From Saposhnikovia divaricata (taxonomy: Eukaryota > Streptophyta > Magnoliopsida > Apiales > Apiaceae), in contig CM071595.1 in the NCBI GenBank assembly GCA_036435485.1, positions 229,386,080 to 229,450,079 of the forward strand: a stretch of DNA of 64,000 bases, given 5' to 3'. The stretch's first letter is position 1, and every line of letters begins with the position of its first letter. A program made the translations under genes and the position numbers. This document shows, piece after piece, positions 11,291-22,675 of the stretch. The notes beneath the pieces are model-generated. The model was not told where the DNA came from. It saw nothing but the letters and a program-made list of their open reading frames with translations, and did no database searches.

Positions 11291-11390
11291 GTTTATGGTG
11301 TAGTGCGAGTTGAGTTGATGGAGTTACCTGGTTGAAAGGTTAGCGACAAAAAATGATACTAAGCTCTATTTACATACACTAGCATAAAAA

Positions 11391-11414
11391 CCCGTGCGAG
11401 GCACGGGCCGCTAG
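11391..11414 (+). repeat. Helitron-like 3' terminus
   Basis: A perfect 7-bp-stem hairpin CCCGTGC-GAG-GCACGGG is followed by CCGCTAG and then T. This is the plant Helitron 3'-end pattern (hairpin, then CTRR, then T). No matching 5' end was identified. Confidence 0.5.
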
Positions 11415-12059
11415 TTTAAAATGGTATTTTTAAATTAAACTGTATATGATCAATGTCATTTGAATCATTAAATTGATTTTCATAGAGTTTTATTTGTTAA
11501 TGGTATATGTAACTATTGCGTACTTACTTAAATATGTTAAAGTTTGTAATTTGGAAACTAATATAAGTATTACTAATAGTAGTCATATAGGTTTTTAATT
11601 TTATTGTGGATCATTGAATAATATCTGAGTGTTCAATAGGTGATGTCTATGATATATAAGTTCCACAAATCATATATTATATATGATCATGTATATATAT
11701 ATTTTGAATTACCTTTATAAATAATACACCATATATTATATATGATCATATTTTTTCAAATGTCGTATTTTAAATCAAACATTAATTAATTTATATGTAA
11801 AATGTAATGTGTTATTTTTAAGATTCAGCTTTTCAAGGCCAATTATTTTTACTACCCGAAAAGTTGATTGATAAATTATTGCATCTTGTGTAATAATGTA
11901 CAATTTTCATATTACGTTAACAGCTCAATATTTTCATCCTAATATATTGTTGGATGGTATCCATATTATTAATTATAATATCATGTAATTATATATTTTC
12001 TGTGGTTCTTTAATAGATAAATGAAAATCAATAAAAAGTCCAAATCTCATTTAAAACCA

Positions 12060-13135
12060 AATAATATTAACCAATATTATTTCATATATCATACACATAC
12101 ATATTGTGTGTATGGTCTAAAATACATGTGAAAGTGTGGTCTAGTTGTATGTTGATGCACAAGTTAACTTGAAGGTCCAAGTTTGATTTCCACTAAAAAT
12201 GAAATTTTTATATATAAACAATAACATAGGGGTAAATTATTCATTTTAAATTATGAATAAAAAATCTCATGAATTTTAAGTCTTATTCGTGTATTATATA
12301 TAAAATGGATTTTAGATATTAGTTTTACAATTAATTAATCTTACATATTTATTTTGTATGTTGTTTTGATAACGAAGAAGTTTTGTATTTTTCGTTTTGG
12401 AAAAAATACATATGTTCTAATTATTTCTCATTCAAGTCGCACACACGCATTCACATATTATGTGTATGATTTATGACACAAATGAATGGCTAGCCTAGTG
12501 GTATGATTGTGTCCAAATTTGTTGTATGATCTAAGTTCAATTCCCACCAACTAAAAAATTCAATTCAAATTAAAAAAAATCGTATTACAAAATTCCATGC
12601 ATTGCACGGGTTTTAAGCTAGTTTAAATAATTCAGGAATATGTATAAGTAGACTACATACTATATATTATTAATTTATATATAAATGTACAAATAAAATC
12701 GTGACTAACATATTGTTAATGATTCTCAATGATCAAAATACTAAATATTTAATATTTCAGCAACACACACATATGTATAATTGATAACACATGTCTATTA
12801 TGCTCAAGTGTTAAGAACATGTACAATTTAAAGATATAACCTAAGTTTAATTTAACTCCATAGTTATTTTTATATGTTTTGAAGTTAGATAAATGTATTA
12901 CTGTTAAACGACATTCACATATTACGTGTAAGATTTGAAAACATATGTGACAATGTGGTGCAGTGGTAAGAGAATGCACATGTTACTTGATAGACTCAAG
13001 TTCGATTCCCACAAACAACATTTTTTTAATAAATATTAAACATGAGGACAAATTAGTCATTTCAAATGCATTAAAAAGTCTCATAATTTTATCTTGTGTT
13101 GGTGGTGTATTATATATATAATAGATATATACTGG
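12060..13135 (+). repeat. Three related repeat units with tRNA-like A/B boxes
   Basis: Three modules resemble a tRNA-type pol III promoter. Boxes A and B lie at 12137-12147 and 12180-12191, at 12491-12501 (TAGCCTAGTGG) and 12534-12544, and at 12956-12966 (TGGTGCAGTGG) and 12999-13009 (AGTTCGATTCC). Each is preceded by a similar phrase (cacatattatgtgtatgat-type) and modules 1 and 3 share a downstream stretch ending in ttatatataaaatgg-like DNA. They do not fold into proper tRNAs (no matching acceptor stem seen), so they are SINE-like or part of a larger repeat. Confidence 0.5.
12595..12621 (+). repeat. Second Helitron-like 3' terminus
   Basis: CCATGC-ATT-GCACGGG is an imperfect hairpin (one mismatch), followed by TTTTAAGCTAG and T. 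It has the same layout as 11391-11414 and appears to truncate the second tRNA-like unit. Confidence 0.45.
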
Positions 13136-13287
13136 AATATGAAAATTTTAACTATTTATTTTAGTAATCTTGATAATATAAATTAAATGTATCCATACAT
13201 GAATATGAATGTAATATTAAGTACAATGTATATTTTAAGGAGTCACGAGAAATTTTGAGTTGTGTCTTTGATTCAGCCCCATAAGTA

Positions 13288-13515
13288 GATGACGATTCAC
13301 AAAAAATTACAATCGTCCCATCTAATTCGACCGTTTACACAAATTTATCCGTAGAAGACACTCCTGAAAGAAAGGGTCCGAGCTGGGAAAATGTGGAAGA
13401 AGATGGAATTTTGCTAAGAAAGAGTTGTAAGATTACCAAATTGGAACCACGAAAACTAAAGTTTGACGATCCAACTGGTCTTCTACAGATCTTCATGCCC
13501 CGTTTTTCCAACTAA
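13288..13515 (+). other. Orphan open frame, possible terminal exon
   Basis: A 75-codon frame ends in TAA at 13513-13515 and has coding-like composition unlike the AT-rich flanks. It contains ERKGPSWENVEEDGILLRK and LKFDDPTGLLQIFMPRFSN. It has no ATG at its start; acceptor-like AG dinucleotides lie just upstream (13286). I do not recognise the family. It may be a terminal exon left by a gene fragment or by transposon capture. Confidence 0.35.
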
Positions 13516-13776
13516 ATTTTTGTATGTATTTTGGTAAGTTTATGTTGATTTTCTCTATTTAAGTTGGCTGATTTTCTTGAATCAAGTTGGCTGATTTGTT
13601 TTAATTAAAGGCTAATTTGTTTTAATTAAAAGCTTATTGATCTTTTTTCATTAAATTTGATTGATTTGTTCTTGCTAAAATTAGCTCCTTTTTTTGCTTG
13701 ATTGCCTTTGATTACAGAATCGATCTTAACAAAATTAACAAAAGATACTGATATAAGGGAGTAATTATATTTATAC

Positions 13777-13834
13777 ATACAAAAGGAGTACCATACATAC
13801 AAAAGGAGTACCATACATGCAAAAGGAGTATTCA
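13777..13834. repeat. 20-bp minisatellite, three copies
   Basis: The unit ACATACAAAAGGAGTACCAT recurs with a 20-bp period (aaaaggagta at 13781, 13801, 13821). Confidence 0.85.
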
Positions 13835-13839
13835 TGGTT

Positions 13840-15110
13840 CAGTAGAATTACGAACTTGTAATTTTGTTGAAGTGTATTTGTAGAGTTTCGTTCACAGGGA
13901 AGGACTGATATCAATACCAATTCTAAGTCTTTTATTTCTTACAGTTCAGAAGTGTGGAAAAATATTATGGTGGTTTGTGTTTATCTACTAATTAATCTAA
14001 TAAACAAATAAAAACTATATAATATACATGAGAGAAAACAATCCAAGAATTAGAGTTCTTTAATTGGCTATCATGAATGTCTAATTTGTGTCTCTTGTTT
14101 CGTTAAAAACAATCCTTCTAATATTTATAAAATCCTCTCCCAAGGTAAATTATAGTGCCTACAATCATCTCTTAATCGCCACTCCCATGGTCAATCAAAC
14201 TATGACTATAGACTATTAAGAACCAAGGATTATCAGTTTCACATTTCGCATATCAATCTCTCGATATAATAATTAAATTGTGTCTATCATATCATGTACT
14301 AGAATTACAATTCCTCTCCCGATTCGTTATAATTCCTAGAGATTCAACTAAAAGTTCGCGACTTTTCTAATTGTATAAAGCGCTCAATGACATACCCAAC
14401 TCTTGGATAAAGGATTTAGCTACTCATGATAAGATAAATAAAATATGAATTAAGAACACAAATCATGAGTTTTAAGAATTGAAGTACAAAGAATACAACT
14501 TGAAAAGTTCCGTTGAAGTCTAGATGAATCCTTTCACTCCTTTTTCCAATCTTCCTCACAAGGTGTTTCTCTCCCTTCTCTCTCCAAAGCATGGATATCT
14601 ATGTGTCTATGTATGTAATACGGATATTCTATTCTATTCTATGATACAATATGTTATGATATGTTGTTTTTTTGTCTCTACAATATCTAAAAACCTAATA
14701 TAAAGGAATTTTTAATGCCTTCAAAGAAAATACAAGTAATTTCCCAAAATAAATTGAATTCTGAATGTAAAATTCGTAGTCTGTCTTCCAGGCCTGTTTC
14801 TGGACTGCTACAGTTGAAATATTGATTTTGGACCACTTCTGAGTTGTAGATAATTTTGTTAGATTTGCATGGACTGTAATTAAGATCGCCCAATTCTGAT
14901 GTCTGAAACTCAAGTTATGGCCCAAATAGTGATCGTTGCACATGCAACCCAATAAATCCGAATTTTCTTGTAATTTAAGTCCAAATAAGCTCAATTCCTT
15001 CCACGTTTAGGAATTCTTTGTTTTCTGTCATAAAACATTAAACTCTAATTAATAATATCCAATTATTTATAAAATACAATAAATATGAGAATAACATCAT
15101 ATAAAATACA
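13840..15110. other. No gene recognised
   Basis: Moderately AT-rich, non-coding in appearance. Short frames on the minus strand near 14.7-15.0 kb overlap each other and match nothing I know. It may be part of an old LTR element, but no terminal repeat was found. Confidence 0.4.
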
Positions 15111-15119
15111 TATAAATAT

Positions 15120-16507
15120 ATACTCTATCAAATTTGTGTAATGCTTCTTGTACCAAGTCTAAAGGAGCAATGATATTGGTTGGAAGTTGTCCCAGCCTTT
15201 CGAGCCTCTTCTTTCCGATGTGAGGAAGCTTATAGTCATTGTTGCCTTTGTGTCTTAGAATCTCGTTCATACAAGTCATAAGAGACAACCATATATAATT
15301 CAACGTCATATCGCCTAATTCTTCATATGCCTTCACCACCGCATCAACTAACTGACACACGATTTTTGGAGCCCATTCGCGTTGAAGTCCTTGAATAATC
15401 CGAAAAAACCAAAGTCATTAATATTAAGGTCCAGACTATTTACCGGTTGATTTTCCAAACTGATGTGAAACCCGTCTGATTGTGCTGCATTAATAAAATC
15501 TTGATCACTACCATGAATGTGTGGCTTGGCGTTGTCTTGTTGGATGATGATGCGTTTATTAGAATTTGGTGGCCACTTGGCTTTGATGGCTGGGATAATC
15601 TTGTGAATAAGACAGTGCTTGATGACAAGTTTGGTGATACTCTCTATAGATTTCACTTCTATGACTCCTTTTGCTCTGTTTTTGTTTGCTCTCTTTGCTG
15701 GCTCTTCGTATGTAAACGGAAAAATGCCAATTTTTCCATCAAAAATACATAAGCCATTCTCATCATATATTGATCTTGCTGTTGCACTCATGAACATAAT
15801 CTTGGTAATAAACTTTTTAGATTTACATGTCCTATGTGGTATTGGTTCAGATGGTAGTATGTAATATTTCTGAGTAGTTCTTGTCATGTAAAACCACTTT
15901 TCGTCTATATGGATATAATCAAACATGCCATCATACATTGGAGCCAGTATGTAGTGTAGAAATTTGAAGGTGTTTTAAAACAAAGTTTATTCTTGCTTCC
16001 ATTTTTTGAGCAGTTAAAATTGGCTTCAAGGCACTTGAATGAGACCTTATTTTACCTTTTTGTACAAGTCTGTGGACATTTGATTTTGATGCACCCAACT
16101 GAAAAGCAAGTGTTCTAATGTTAGTTCTAAGATGTAGGGGAATAGATCTTACATTTTCCAAGTCTAACACTTGTGTTTTTTCCTTCCTTTGTACTTACGG
16201 TCCACATCCAGTACTATTCCCTCTTGTATCGATTTTAACACCACTTTCCATATGTTGCACACAGTGATTCTACTAATATTGAAAGTTTCTGCCAAACTTT
16301 TTATCAACCCATGCTTCAGTTTGTTGTTGTTGAAATTTAGTGACAAGATTTGTTCAATGAGCCTTTTTTCTTTATTTGTCAATCTCTTATTTTTGGTAAC
16401 TTGCACTCTTGCAGGTGGCTGATTTGGATCTGAAGTAAAGGCAATTTGCACTCTTGACTGATTTGGATCTAAAGTAAAGGCATATGCTGGTGCATTAGTA
16501 TACATTA
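15120..16507 (-). pseudogene. Mariner-like element transposase, broken
   Basis: A plant mariner-like (Soymar-type, DD39D) transposase in three frames. The N-terminal part (complement 16164-16507) has a helix-turn-helix region with KNKRLTNKEKRLIEQILS and SRITVCNIWKVV. The middle (15931-16164) reads LRTNIRTLAFQLGASKSNV. The catalytic part (15348-15938) has DYIHIDEKWFYMTR (first D), IIIQQDNAKPHIHG (second D) and NSLDLNINDFGFF (third D; the family has SPDLN). The C-terminal piece (15120-15360) reads EILRHKGNNDYKLPHIGKKR. Frameshifts separate the pieces. The 5' part is split by the copia insertion: the frame resumes beyond the far copia TSD at 21072. No TIRs were located. Confidence 0.9.
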
Positions 16508-16812
16508 TGTTAAAATATGCATTGAATCGGTACTTGCCCTGGTTTAGGGGTTCGGGGACGCAACGTGGTCCCCGATGGGGGGTCGGGGGCAACGCCCCCG
16601 ACTTTTACGGTATCTTCTGTGGTACGTTAGGGTTTTCTGTTTTGGGCCTAATTTCTGGGCTTTTTTGTAACCGCCTAGAGAGTATTATATAAACTCTTTA
16701 GGGCATAACCTAAAGGTATTCTGTAATATGTATCCTCAAGATCAATAAAAGGTTTTCTCTTCTGCCAAATTCTTGTTCTTCCTTTACATTTATTTTTTGT
16801 TCCGTTATAACA
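16508..16812 (+). repeat. Copia 5' LTR
   Basis: 305 bp, TG...CA ends. It contains TATATAAA at 16686-16693 and AATAAA near 16744. A GC-rich inner segment (16541-16625) with GGTTCGGGG-type blocks is missing from the 3' LTR. Confidence 0.93.
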
Positions 16813-16815
16813 AAC

Positions 16816-16827
16816 TGGTATCAGAGC
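16816..16827 (+). other. Copia primer-binding site
   Basis: TGGTATCAGAGC, the standard initiator-tRNA-Met complement of plant copia elements, starts 3 bp after the 5' LTR. Confidence 0.93.
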
Positions 16828-16828
16828 T

Positions 16829-19800
16829 ATGTCTGGGATGTCTAGTGGTATTAACGTGAAGGTCGACAAATTTACTGGGTGGAATAGTTTCAGTCTGTGG
16901 CAGATCAAGATGCGTGCCTTGTTAAAGCAACAAGGGCTCTGGGCGTCGTTGAACCAGAAATCGGCTGCTGCTTCTACAAGCGCTGAGATGGCCACTCTGG
17001 AAGAAAAGGCACATTTAACAATTCTATTGTGCCTTGCAGATGATATTATTACTGAAAATTGTGGAGGAGGATATTGCGTCTGGTTTGTGGTTGAAGCTTG
17101 AAAGTCTCTACATGACAAAGTCTTTAACAAATAAGTTACTTCTGAAGCAATGTTTGTTCAGTCTGCGAATGCAGGAAGGTATGCCTCTTCGAGATCACTT
17201 AGATCAGTTAAACAAAATTTTAAAGTTGAAGATGAGGATGCTGCTTTAATTCTGTTAGTTTCTTTACCATTATCGTATGAGAATTTTGTGCAATCGTTTA
17301 TTATTGGTAAAGATACTATTTCTCTAGAGGAGGTTAGATCTTCTCTTCATACTAGAGAGCTGTGCCACAAGGCGGCTAGTACAGGTGCAGATTATCAGGT
17401 TGTTGGGTTGGTAGCTAGCGGGAGTACTGGACATAGAAAGTCGGGGAAAACAAATCCAAGAAACCAGCTCCGAAGGGTTCGAAACCTAATGATATCTGCA
17501 ATTAATGTAAAGAGAAGAGACACTGGAAATCTGACTGTCCCAAGAAAAAGAAGTAACATGATAAATTGGCAGGTACTGATGCTTCAGGTATTGCTGCTGT
17601 AGCTGGTGCTACTTCTGAAGAAGATATTGCTCTTGTTGCTCCTGATCACATGCATCACTCTGATGTGTGGATTCTTGATTCTGGAGTGTCTTAATATGTA
17701 TGTCCGTGCAGGGACTGGTTCACAACCTATGAGCAAATAGACGGTGGCGAAATCTCTATGGCTAACAGTTTTGTTTGTGAGATGGTTGGAATAGGCTCGG
17801 TTAAACTTCGGACACATGATGGTAATTTTTGCACATTGAATGATGTTAGGCATGTTCCACTTATGACGAAGAATCTGATATCTCTAAGTATGTTAGACAA
17901 CAAGGGTTTCAGTTTTCAAGGTGAAGGTGGAGTTTTACATGTTTGCAAGGGTTCTGATGTGGTTCTGAAAGGTGTTAAACGTGGTACCTTATATCTTCTT
18001 CAAGGTTCTACGTTAACAGGTTCTGTTGTTGTTGCGTCCTCAGAAATTGAAAAGGAAAATATGACCAGGTTGTGGCACATGAGGCTTGGTCACATGAGTG
18101 AAAAGGGGATGCAGATTCTGTCAAAAGCTGATCTTCTTTATGGTCATAAGGTCACAGGTCTTGAGTTTTGTGAACATTGAGTTTTTGAAAAGCTACATCG
18201 CAGCAAGTTTCCTAAAGCAACCCACAAAACAAAAGGCACACTTGATTATATCCATTCTGATTGTTGGGGTCCTTCCCGAGTGGAGTCTTTAGGGGGTCAC
18301 AGATATTTTGTGTCAATGATCGATGATTTCTCATGAATGACTTGGTTGTTCATCATAAAGCACAAAAGTGAAGCCTTTAAGGTTTTCAAACAGTGGAAGG
18401 CGCTAGTGGAGAATCAAACAGGGAAGAAAATTAAGAGGTTGCGAACGGATAATGGCCTGGAATTTTGCTCGTCTGAGTTTGCAGATTTCTACAAGTATGA
18501 GGGGATTTCTAGGCATCATACAGTCAGGGATACACCACAACAGAATGGTGTAGCGCAACGTATGACTCAGACACTCTGGAGACAGCTAGGTGTATGATTT
18601 CTAATGCTGGACTAACTAGAAGATTCTGGGCAGAGGCGGTTAGTACAACGTGTTATTTGATTAATCGTGGACCTCACACAGGTATTCATCTCAAAACTCA
18701 TATTGAGAAATGGTATGGTAAGCCTGCTGATTACTCCAATTTAAGAGTTTTTGGTTGTACTGTTTATTATCATGTAAATGAGGGAAAATTGGAGCCACGA
18801 GCTAAAAAGGGAGTATTTGTAGGCTATGGGGATGGGGTTAAAGGTTATAGAATCTGGTCTCCATCTGAAAATAGGGTTATACTAAGTAGAAATGTAGTCT
18901 TTTATGAAAATTCTATGTTTAACCCTACTGTGAAGTCTACTATTATTTCAGAAATTGGTGGTGTTGAGAAACAGGTGGAGCAGGAAGTCACTCAAGATGA
19001 GAGTGAACCACAATAAGAAGTTCAACAACCACAGTCAGAATCAGAATCATCGGTACTAGTAGTAAATCAGCACAGTTTGGCTCTTGATCGATCAAGGAGA
19101 GCTAATTATGGGGTGCCTCCAAAGAAATATGGTTTTGAAGATATGGTGGCATATGCAGTACAGGTAGCTGAAGAGGTGGATCCTAGCTCTGTTGAGCCAT
19201 CCACTTACAAAGAAGCAGTGACATGTACTGAGTCTACAAAATGGTTTGTTGCAATGGGAGATGAAATGGAGTCACTTCAGAAGAATAAGACTTGGGAATT
19301 AGTCAAGCGGCCTCGAGACAGAAAGATTGTTACTTGTAAATGGGTCTACAAGAAGAAGGAATGAGAAACATCGGTTGAGGGTATCAAGTATAAAGCTCGG
19401 TTAGTAGCTCGAGGGTTCACTCAGAAAGAGGGAGTAGATTACAATGAGATTTTTTCACCAGTGGTCAGACATACTTCCGTCAAGGTGCTACTAGCAATAG
19501 TTGCACATTAGAATCTGGAGCTTGAACAACTCGATGTGAAGACAGCTTTTCTACATGGAGAGCTGGAAGAGGAGATATACATGACTCAGCGAGATGGTTT
19601 TCAGGTTCCTGGTAAAGAAGACTATGTGTGCAAGTTATTGAAGTCCTTGTATGGGCTAAAGCAGTCTCCGAGGCAGTGGTACAAGAAATTTGACAGCTAT
19701 ATGATAGGTATTGGCTACACCAGGAGTCCGTATGATTTCTGTGTTTATTATAGTAAGACAGCAAATGGTTCTTTCATTTATCTGGTCCTGTATGTAGATA

Positions 19801-20765
19801 ATATGTTGATAGCTGCAGAGAACAAGTCTGATATTCAGAAGTTGAAGGGTCTCCTCAGTGCTGAGTTTGAAATGAAAAATTTGGGTGCGGCTCAGAAAAT
19901 TCTGGGAATGGAGATTTATAGGGATAGAAGCAAAAGAAAGCTCTTCTTGTCACACAAGCGATACATTCAGAAGATTTTTTCAAGGTTTGGCATGTCTACA
20001 ACAAAGCCCATAGATACTCCTAGTACAGCAAATGCACATCTCTCCATCACTTTTGCACCTAAGTCTGCTGAGGAAAAGGAGTACATGTCTCGAGTTCCCT
20101 ATGCTAATGTAGTAGGAAGCTTGATATATGCAATGGTCTGCACTAGACCCGATCTTGCATAGTCTGTCATTGTTGTTAGTAGGTTCATGGGTGATCCAGG
20201 CAAGGATCATTGGCAAGCTGTGAAGAGGGTTTTTCGGTACTTAAAAGGTACGTCTGATGTTGGTCTCATTTATGGAGGTGATACTGTGTGTTTGGTGACA
20301 TGGTTTTCAGACTCTGATTATGCTGGAGGTGTTGACAGTAGATGTTGATAGTAGATGATCTATGACTGGTTATGATAGTAGACTCTGGGTGGTTCGATTG
20401 TCAGTTGGAAATCTACTCTGCAACCTACAGTGACTTTGTCTACTACAGAAGCAGAGTACATGTCATTGACAGAAGCCGCAAAAGAAGGAATCTGGTTGAA
20501 AGGATTGGTCAGTGATTTAGGTCTACATCATGATCAGGCTACAGTATTTTGTGACAGTCTCAGTGCAATCTGTTTAGCCAAGGATCAAGTCCATCATGAG
20601 CGAACTAAGCACATAGATATAAGATATCATTTTCTAAGAAGTGAGAAGAGAGTCCAGGTGAGCAAAGTGGGTACTGCAGATAACCCAGTTGATATGCTTA
20701 CCAAGCCGGTTCCACATAGCAAGTTTCAACATTGTTTGAACTTGCTAAATGTTCGGAGTTGTTGA
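16829..20765 (+). pseudogene. Copia gag-pol polyprotein, broken
   Basis: Gag starts with ATG at 16829 (GWNSFSLWQIKMRALLKQQG) and shifts frame near 17090. A CX2CX4HX4C zinc knuckle at 17495-17530 has a stop where the family has Tyr. Protease WILDSGVS (17665-17692) is followed by TAA. GAG-pre-integrase reads LWHMRLGHMSEKGMQILSK (18070 on). Integrase has RTDNGLEF and a damaged QNGVAQRMTQT (family E lost, 18540-18570). RT has LDVKTAFLHGELEEEIYM from 19527, YGLKQSPRQWYKKFD, and YVDNMLIAA in place of the YVDD box (19790-19812). RNase H carries LSTTEAEYMSLTEAAKE (20430 on) and ends near 20765. Stops or frameshifts occur at about 17090, 17694, 18178, 18334, 18597, 19014, 19362, 19510, 20160 and 20345. 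The element cannot make its own proteins. Confidence 0.93.
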
Positions 20766-20867
20766 TTGCCCTTTGAGGGCAAAATCTGAGGCAGAAGATT
20801 TTTTTCTGGTACATCTAGCATTATTATGGTGAATCTGGTACATTTGTTTTTTTTGTGAGAGGATTCA

Positions 20868-20883
20868 AGTCAAGGTGGAGATT
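20868..20883 (+). other. Copia polypurine tract
   Basis: A purine-rich stretch (caaggtggagattt) directly before the 3' LTR start, in the usual position. Confidence 0.7.
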
Positions 20884-21066
20884 TGTTAAAATATGCCTTG
20901 AATCGGTACTTGCCCCTAACGCTGGGACTTCGAGGATCTCGCTGGGACTCTCTAGGGCATAACCTAAATGTATTCTGTAATCTGTATCCTCAAGATCAAT
21001 AGAAGGTTTTCTCTTCTGCCAAATTCTTGTTCTTCCTTTACATTTATTTTTTGTTCCGTTATAACA
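20884..21066 (+). repeat. Copia 3' LTR, internally shortened
   Basis: 183 bp. Both ends match the 5' LTR, but the central U3 part including the TATA box is replaced by about 37 unrelated bases with a short CGCTGGGACT duplication. Confidence 0.9.
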
Positions 21067-21340
21067 CATTAGTAAAGGCACAACCTTGTTTTGCCTATAT
21101 ATCTCTGTAAAGTGAATCTGAAAATATATGTATGTATGTAAAGTTGGCTATTTATGGTTACTTGTAATTAGCTGAAGGTGGAAAGTTTAAAACTATCCAA
21201 AATTTTCAATTTGGCCGTAATTAACTTTTCCAATCTTTATTTTGCCTTTTTTAACTTTATTTTATTGCTAATTCAAGGACCCACTAGTTAACACTCACCA
21301 ATTAACACATTTATTTATTTGTTTCTTAAATTCCGTGCAA
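21067..21340 (-). other. Rest of the mariner-like element and flank
   Basis: From 21072 the minus-strand frame of the mariner-like transposase N-terminus continues for a few codons (K-Q-G-C-A-F-T) up to a TAG at about 21102. Beyond that is non-coding AT-rich DNA. Confidence 0.55.
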
Positions 21341-21346
21341 AAGTGA

Positions 21347-21393
21347 AATGTTAATAACTCATAGGGAATTTATCCTATGAGTTATTGACATTT
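21347..21393. repeat. Short hairpin
   Basis: Arms AATGTTAATAACTCATAGG and CCTATGAGTTATTGACATT pair with one or two mismatches around a 7-9 nt loop. It is not followed by a T-run. Confidence 0.7.
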
Positions 21394-21470
21394 GATAGCT
21401 TTGCTATTATCTTACATAAAAATTATATAATCACTTAATAGGTTCAATGACTTCAGTCTTCGCAAGTAGA

Positions 21471-21690
21471 GATGCACAAAAAGTCCTTCGGGCCATGTTT
21501 TATCCGGGCTTTTTAAGAATCGGGTCGGGCCGGGCTTTTTTAAAAATCCGGTCGGGCCGGGCATTCTCTAAAATATAATGCCCGTTTTAGGCCCCCGGGC
21601 CGAGGTTTTTTCGGGTTTTTTTTAAATTTATATATATTAATTTTGTTTTTTTTTGCAAAGCTAATATTTTAATATATATATATATATATA
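21471..21690. repeat. hAT-like terminal fragment with GGGCCGGGC repeats
   Basis: It starts TAGAGATGCACAAAAAG and continues with repeated CGGGTCGGGCCGGGCTTTTT, like one end of plant hAT elements with TAGAGATG termini. The element at 39643 starts with the same TAGAGATG. The other end was not found. Confidence 0.5.
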
Positions 21691-21943
21691 AATCTTACAA
21701 AAGAAAGAATCTCTAAAGAACTACGCCCTTAAACTTTTATAATCCAGAATACATAAGAAGAGACACCACGAAACCTAATACTAAAAAACTACTAGCATAA
21801 TACTTGTTTTATCAAAAAACATCATTGAAACTCAAGAACTTTTTACTCATAATCTGCGTTATGATTTAAAGCGACCGTAAGCCATATAAATCTCCTCGTA
21901 TATGACCATTTCGATAAGCACATCATCACACTCAATTAGTCTT

Positions 21944-22656
21944 TGTTATAAGGAGAATATTGTATAACAATATTTTGGAGGTTTGCTGGATTATCGGAGC
22001 AAAATACGGATATTTTGCTAATAAAAGAAGAACAAAGATTAGGGTTTGTGTGTTTAGATGTGGCTGAGCTTGATAGGTGTTTGCAGGTAAACTGTTTCTC
22101 CTCCGTATCAAGGTGCCTACATAACCTATTTATAGGGATCAAGCCTGACGTAGTTCTTGGGCAACAAGTTACCTAGGCGGGCTAGGGTTTTAGGAGATAG
22201 ACCAAAGTCCAAGCCCACTCGCTTAGGGCTGACATGGCAGTGAATCATCAACCCTATCCGTGATCCATGGCCCAGTTGTGGAAGCCCATAGTCTCGAACG
22301 GATAGACCTGACCAATAGAGAATTAATCAGGACCTAGCATACGACCTCGTGGGATCTGGCCATGCGAAGCGATCCCTTATGTCCCACTACTCATGCGACC
22401 TTGGGTCTGGCCATGAGCCTTTCAATAGCGATCCAACAGATGTGTTGGTATTGCGAAGCGATCCCAATGAGAATGTACCAGCGAAGCGGTCCCTTAGACC
22501 GGATCATGAGCGCAGTGGCACTGTAGCTGTGCCGGGCTGAATCCAATGGTGTTCTTTAGTGGCCAAATTATCATCTTTTAGGCCCATAGTCAATTATGAA
22601 CCATTAATTTAGCAAATCAAATCAATTTAGCTATTATGCCAGATTTGGGCATAACA
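21944..22656 (-). repeat. Gypsy-Tat 3' LTR
   Basis: 713 bp, TG...CA. On the minus strand it has CCTATAAATAGG (about 22123-22134) as TATA box. It is rich in GCGAAGCGATCCC-type motifs. Confidence 0.88.
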
Positions 22657-22675
22657 ACTACCCCCCGAGTCCATG
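22657..22675 (-). other. Gypsy polypurine tract
   Basis: On the minus strand GACTCGGGGGGTAGT lies directly before the 3' LTR (TGTTATGCCC). Confidence 0.85.

Larger units (their letters stand above)
5956..11305 (+). mobile_element. CACTA (En/Spm) element 1, carrying host gene pieces
   Basis: It starts CACTACGCCATA and ends TATGGTGTAGTG, so both ends carry CACTA termini in inverted orientation. An identical 3-bp target duplication CGA flanks it (5953-5955, 11306-11308), as expected for CACTA elements. Subterminal DNA holds many copies of TGTTACCTTAG and its inverse, likely transposase-binding repeats. Its only own-gene trace is a C-terminal exon like plant Transposase_24 near 10.27 kb. The interior contains degraded exons of a PP2C phosphatase and a mitochondrial carrier, both on the plus strand. 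No complete transposase is present, so it would need help in trans. The TSD is perfect and the termini intact, but the cargo is heavily mutated. Confidence 0.92.
16508..21066 (+). mobile_element. Ty1/copia retrotransposon (Tnt1-like), degraded
   Basis: Both LTRs begin TGTTAAAATATG and end TTATAACA. A 5-bp target duplication CATTA flanks the element (16503-16507, 21067-21071). PBS, gag, protease, integrase, RT and RNase H follow in copia order. It sits inside the mariner-like element, so it is the younger insertion. The LTRs differ in length (305 and 183 bp). Confidence 0.96.

Noticed and set aside
12956..13009. Functional tRNA gene
   Set aside because: A and B boxes are present, but no acceptor or anticodon stem of a proper tRNA could be drawn.
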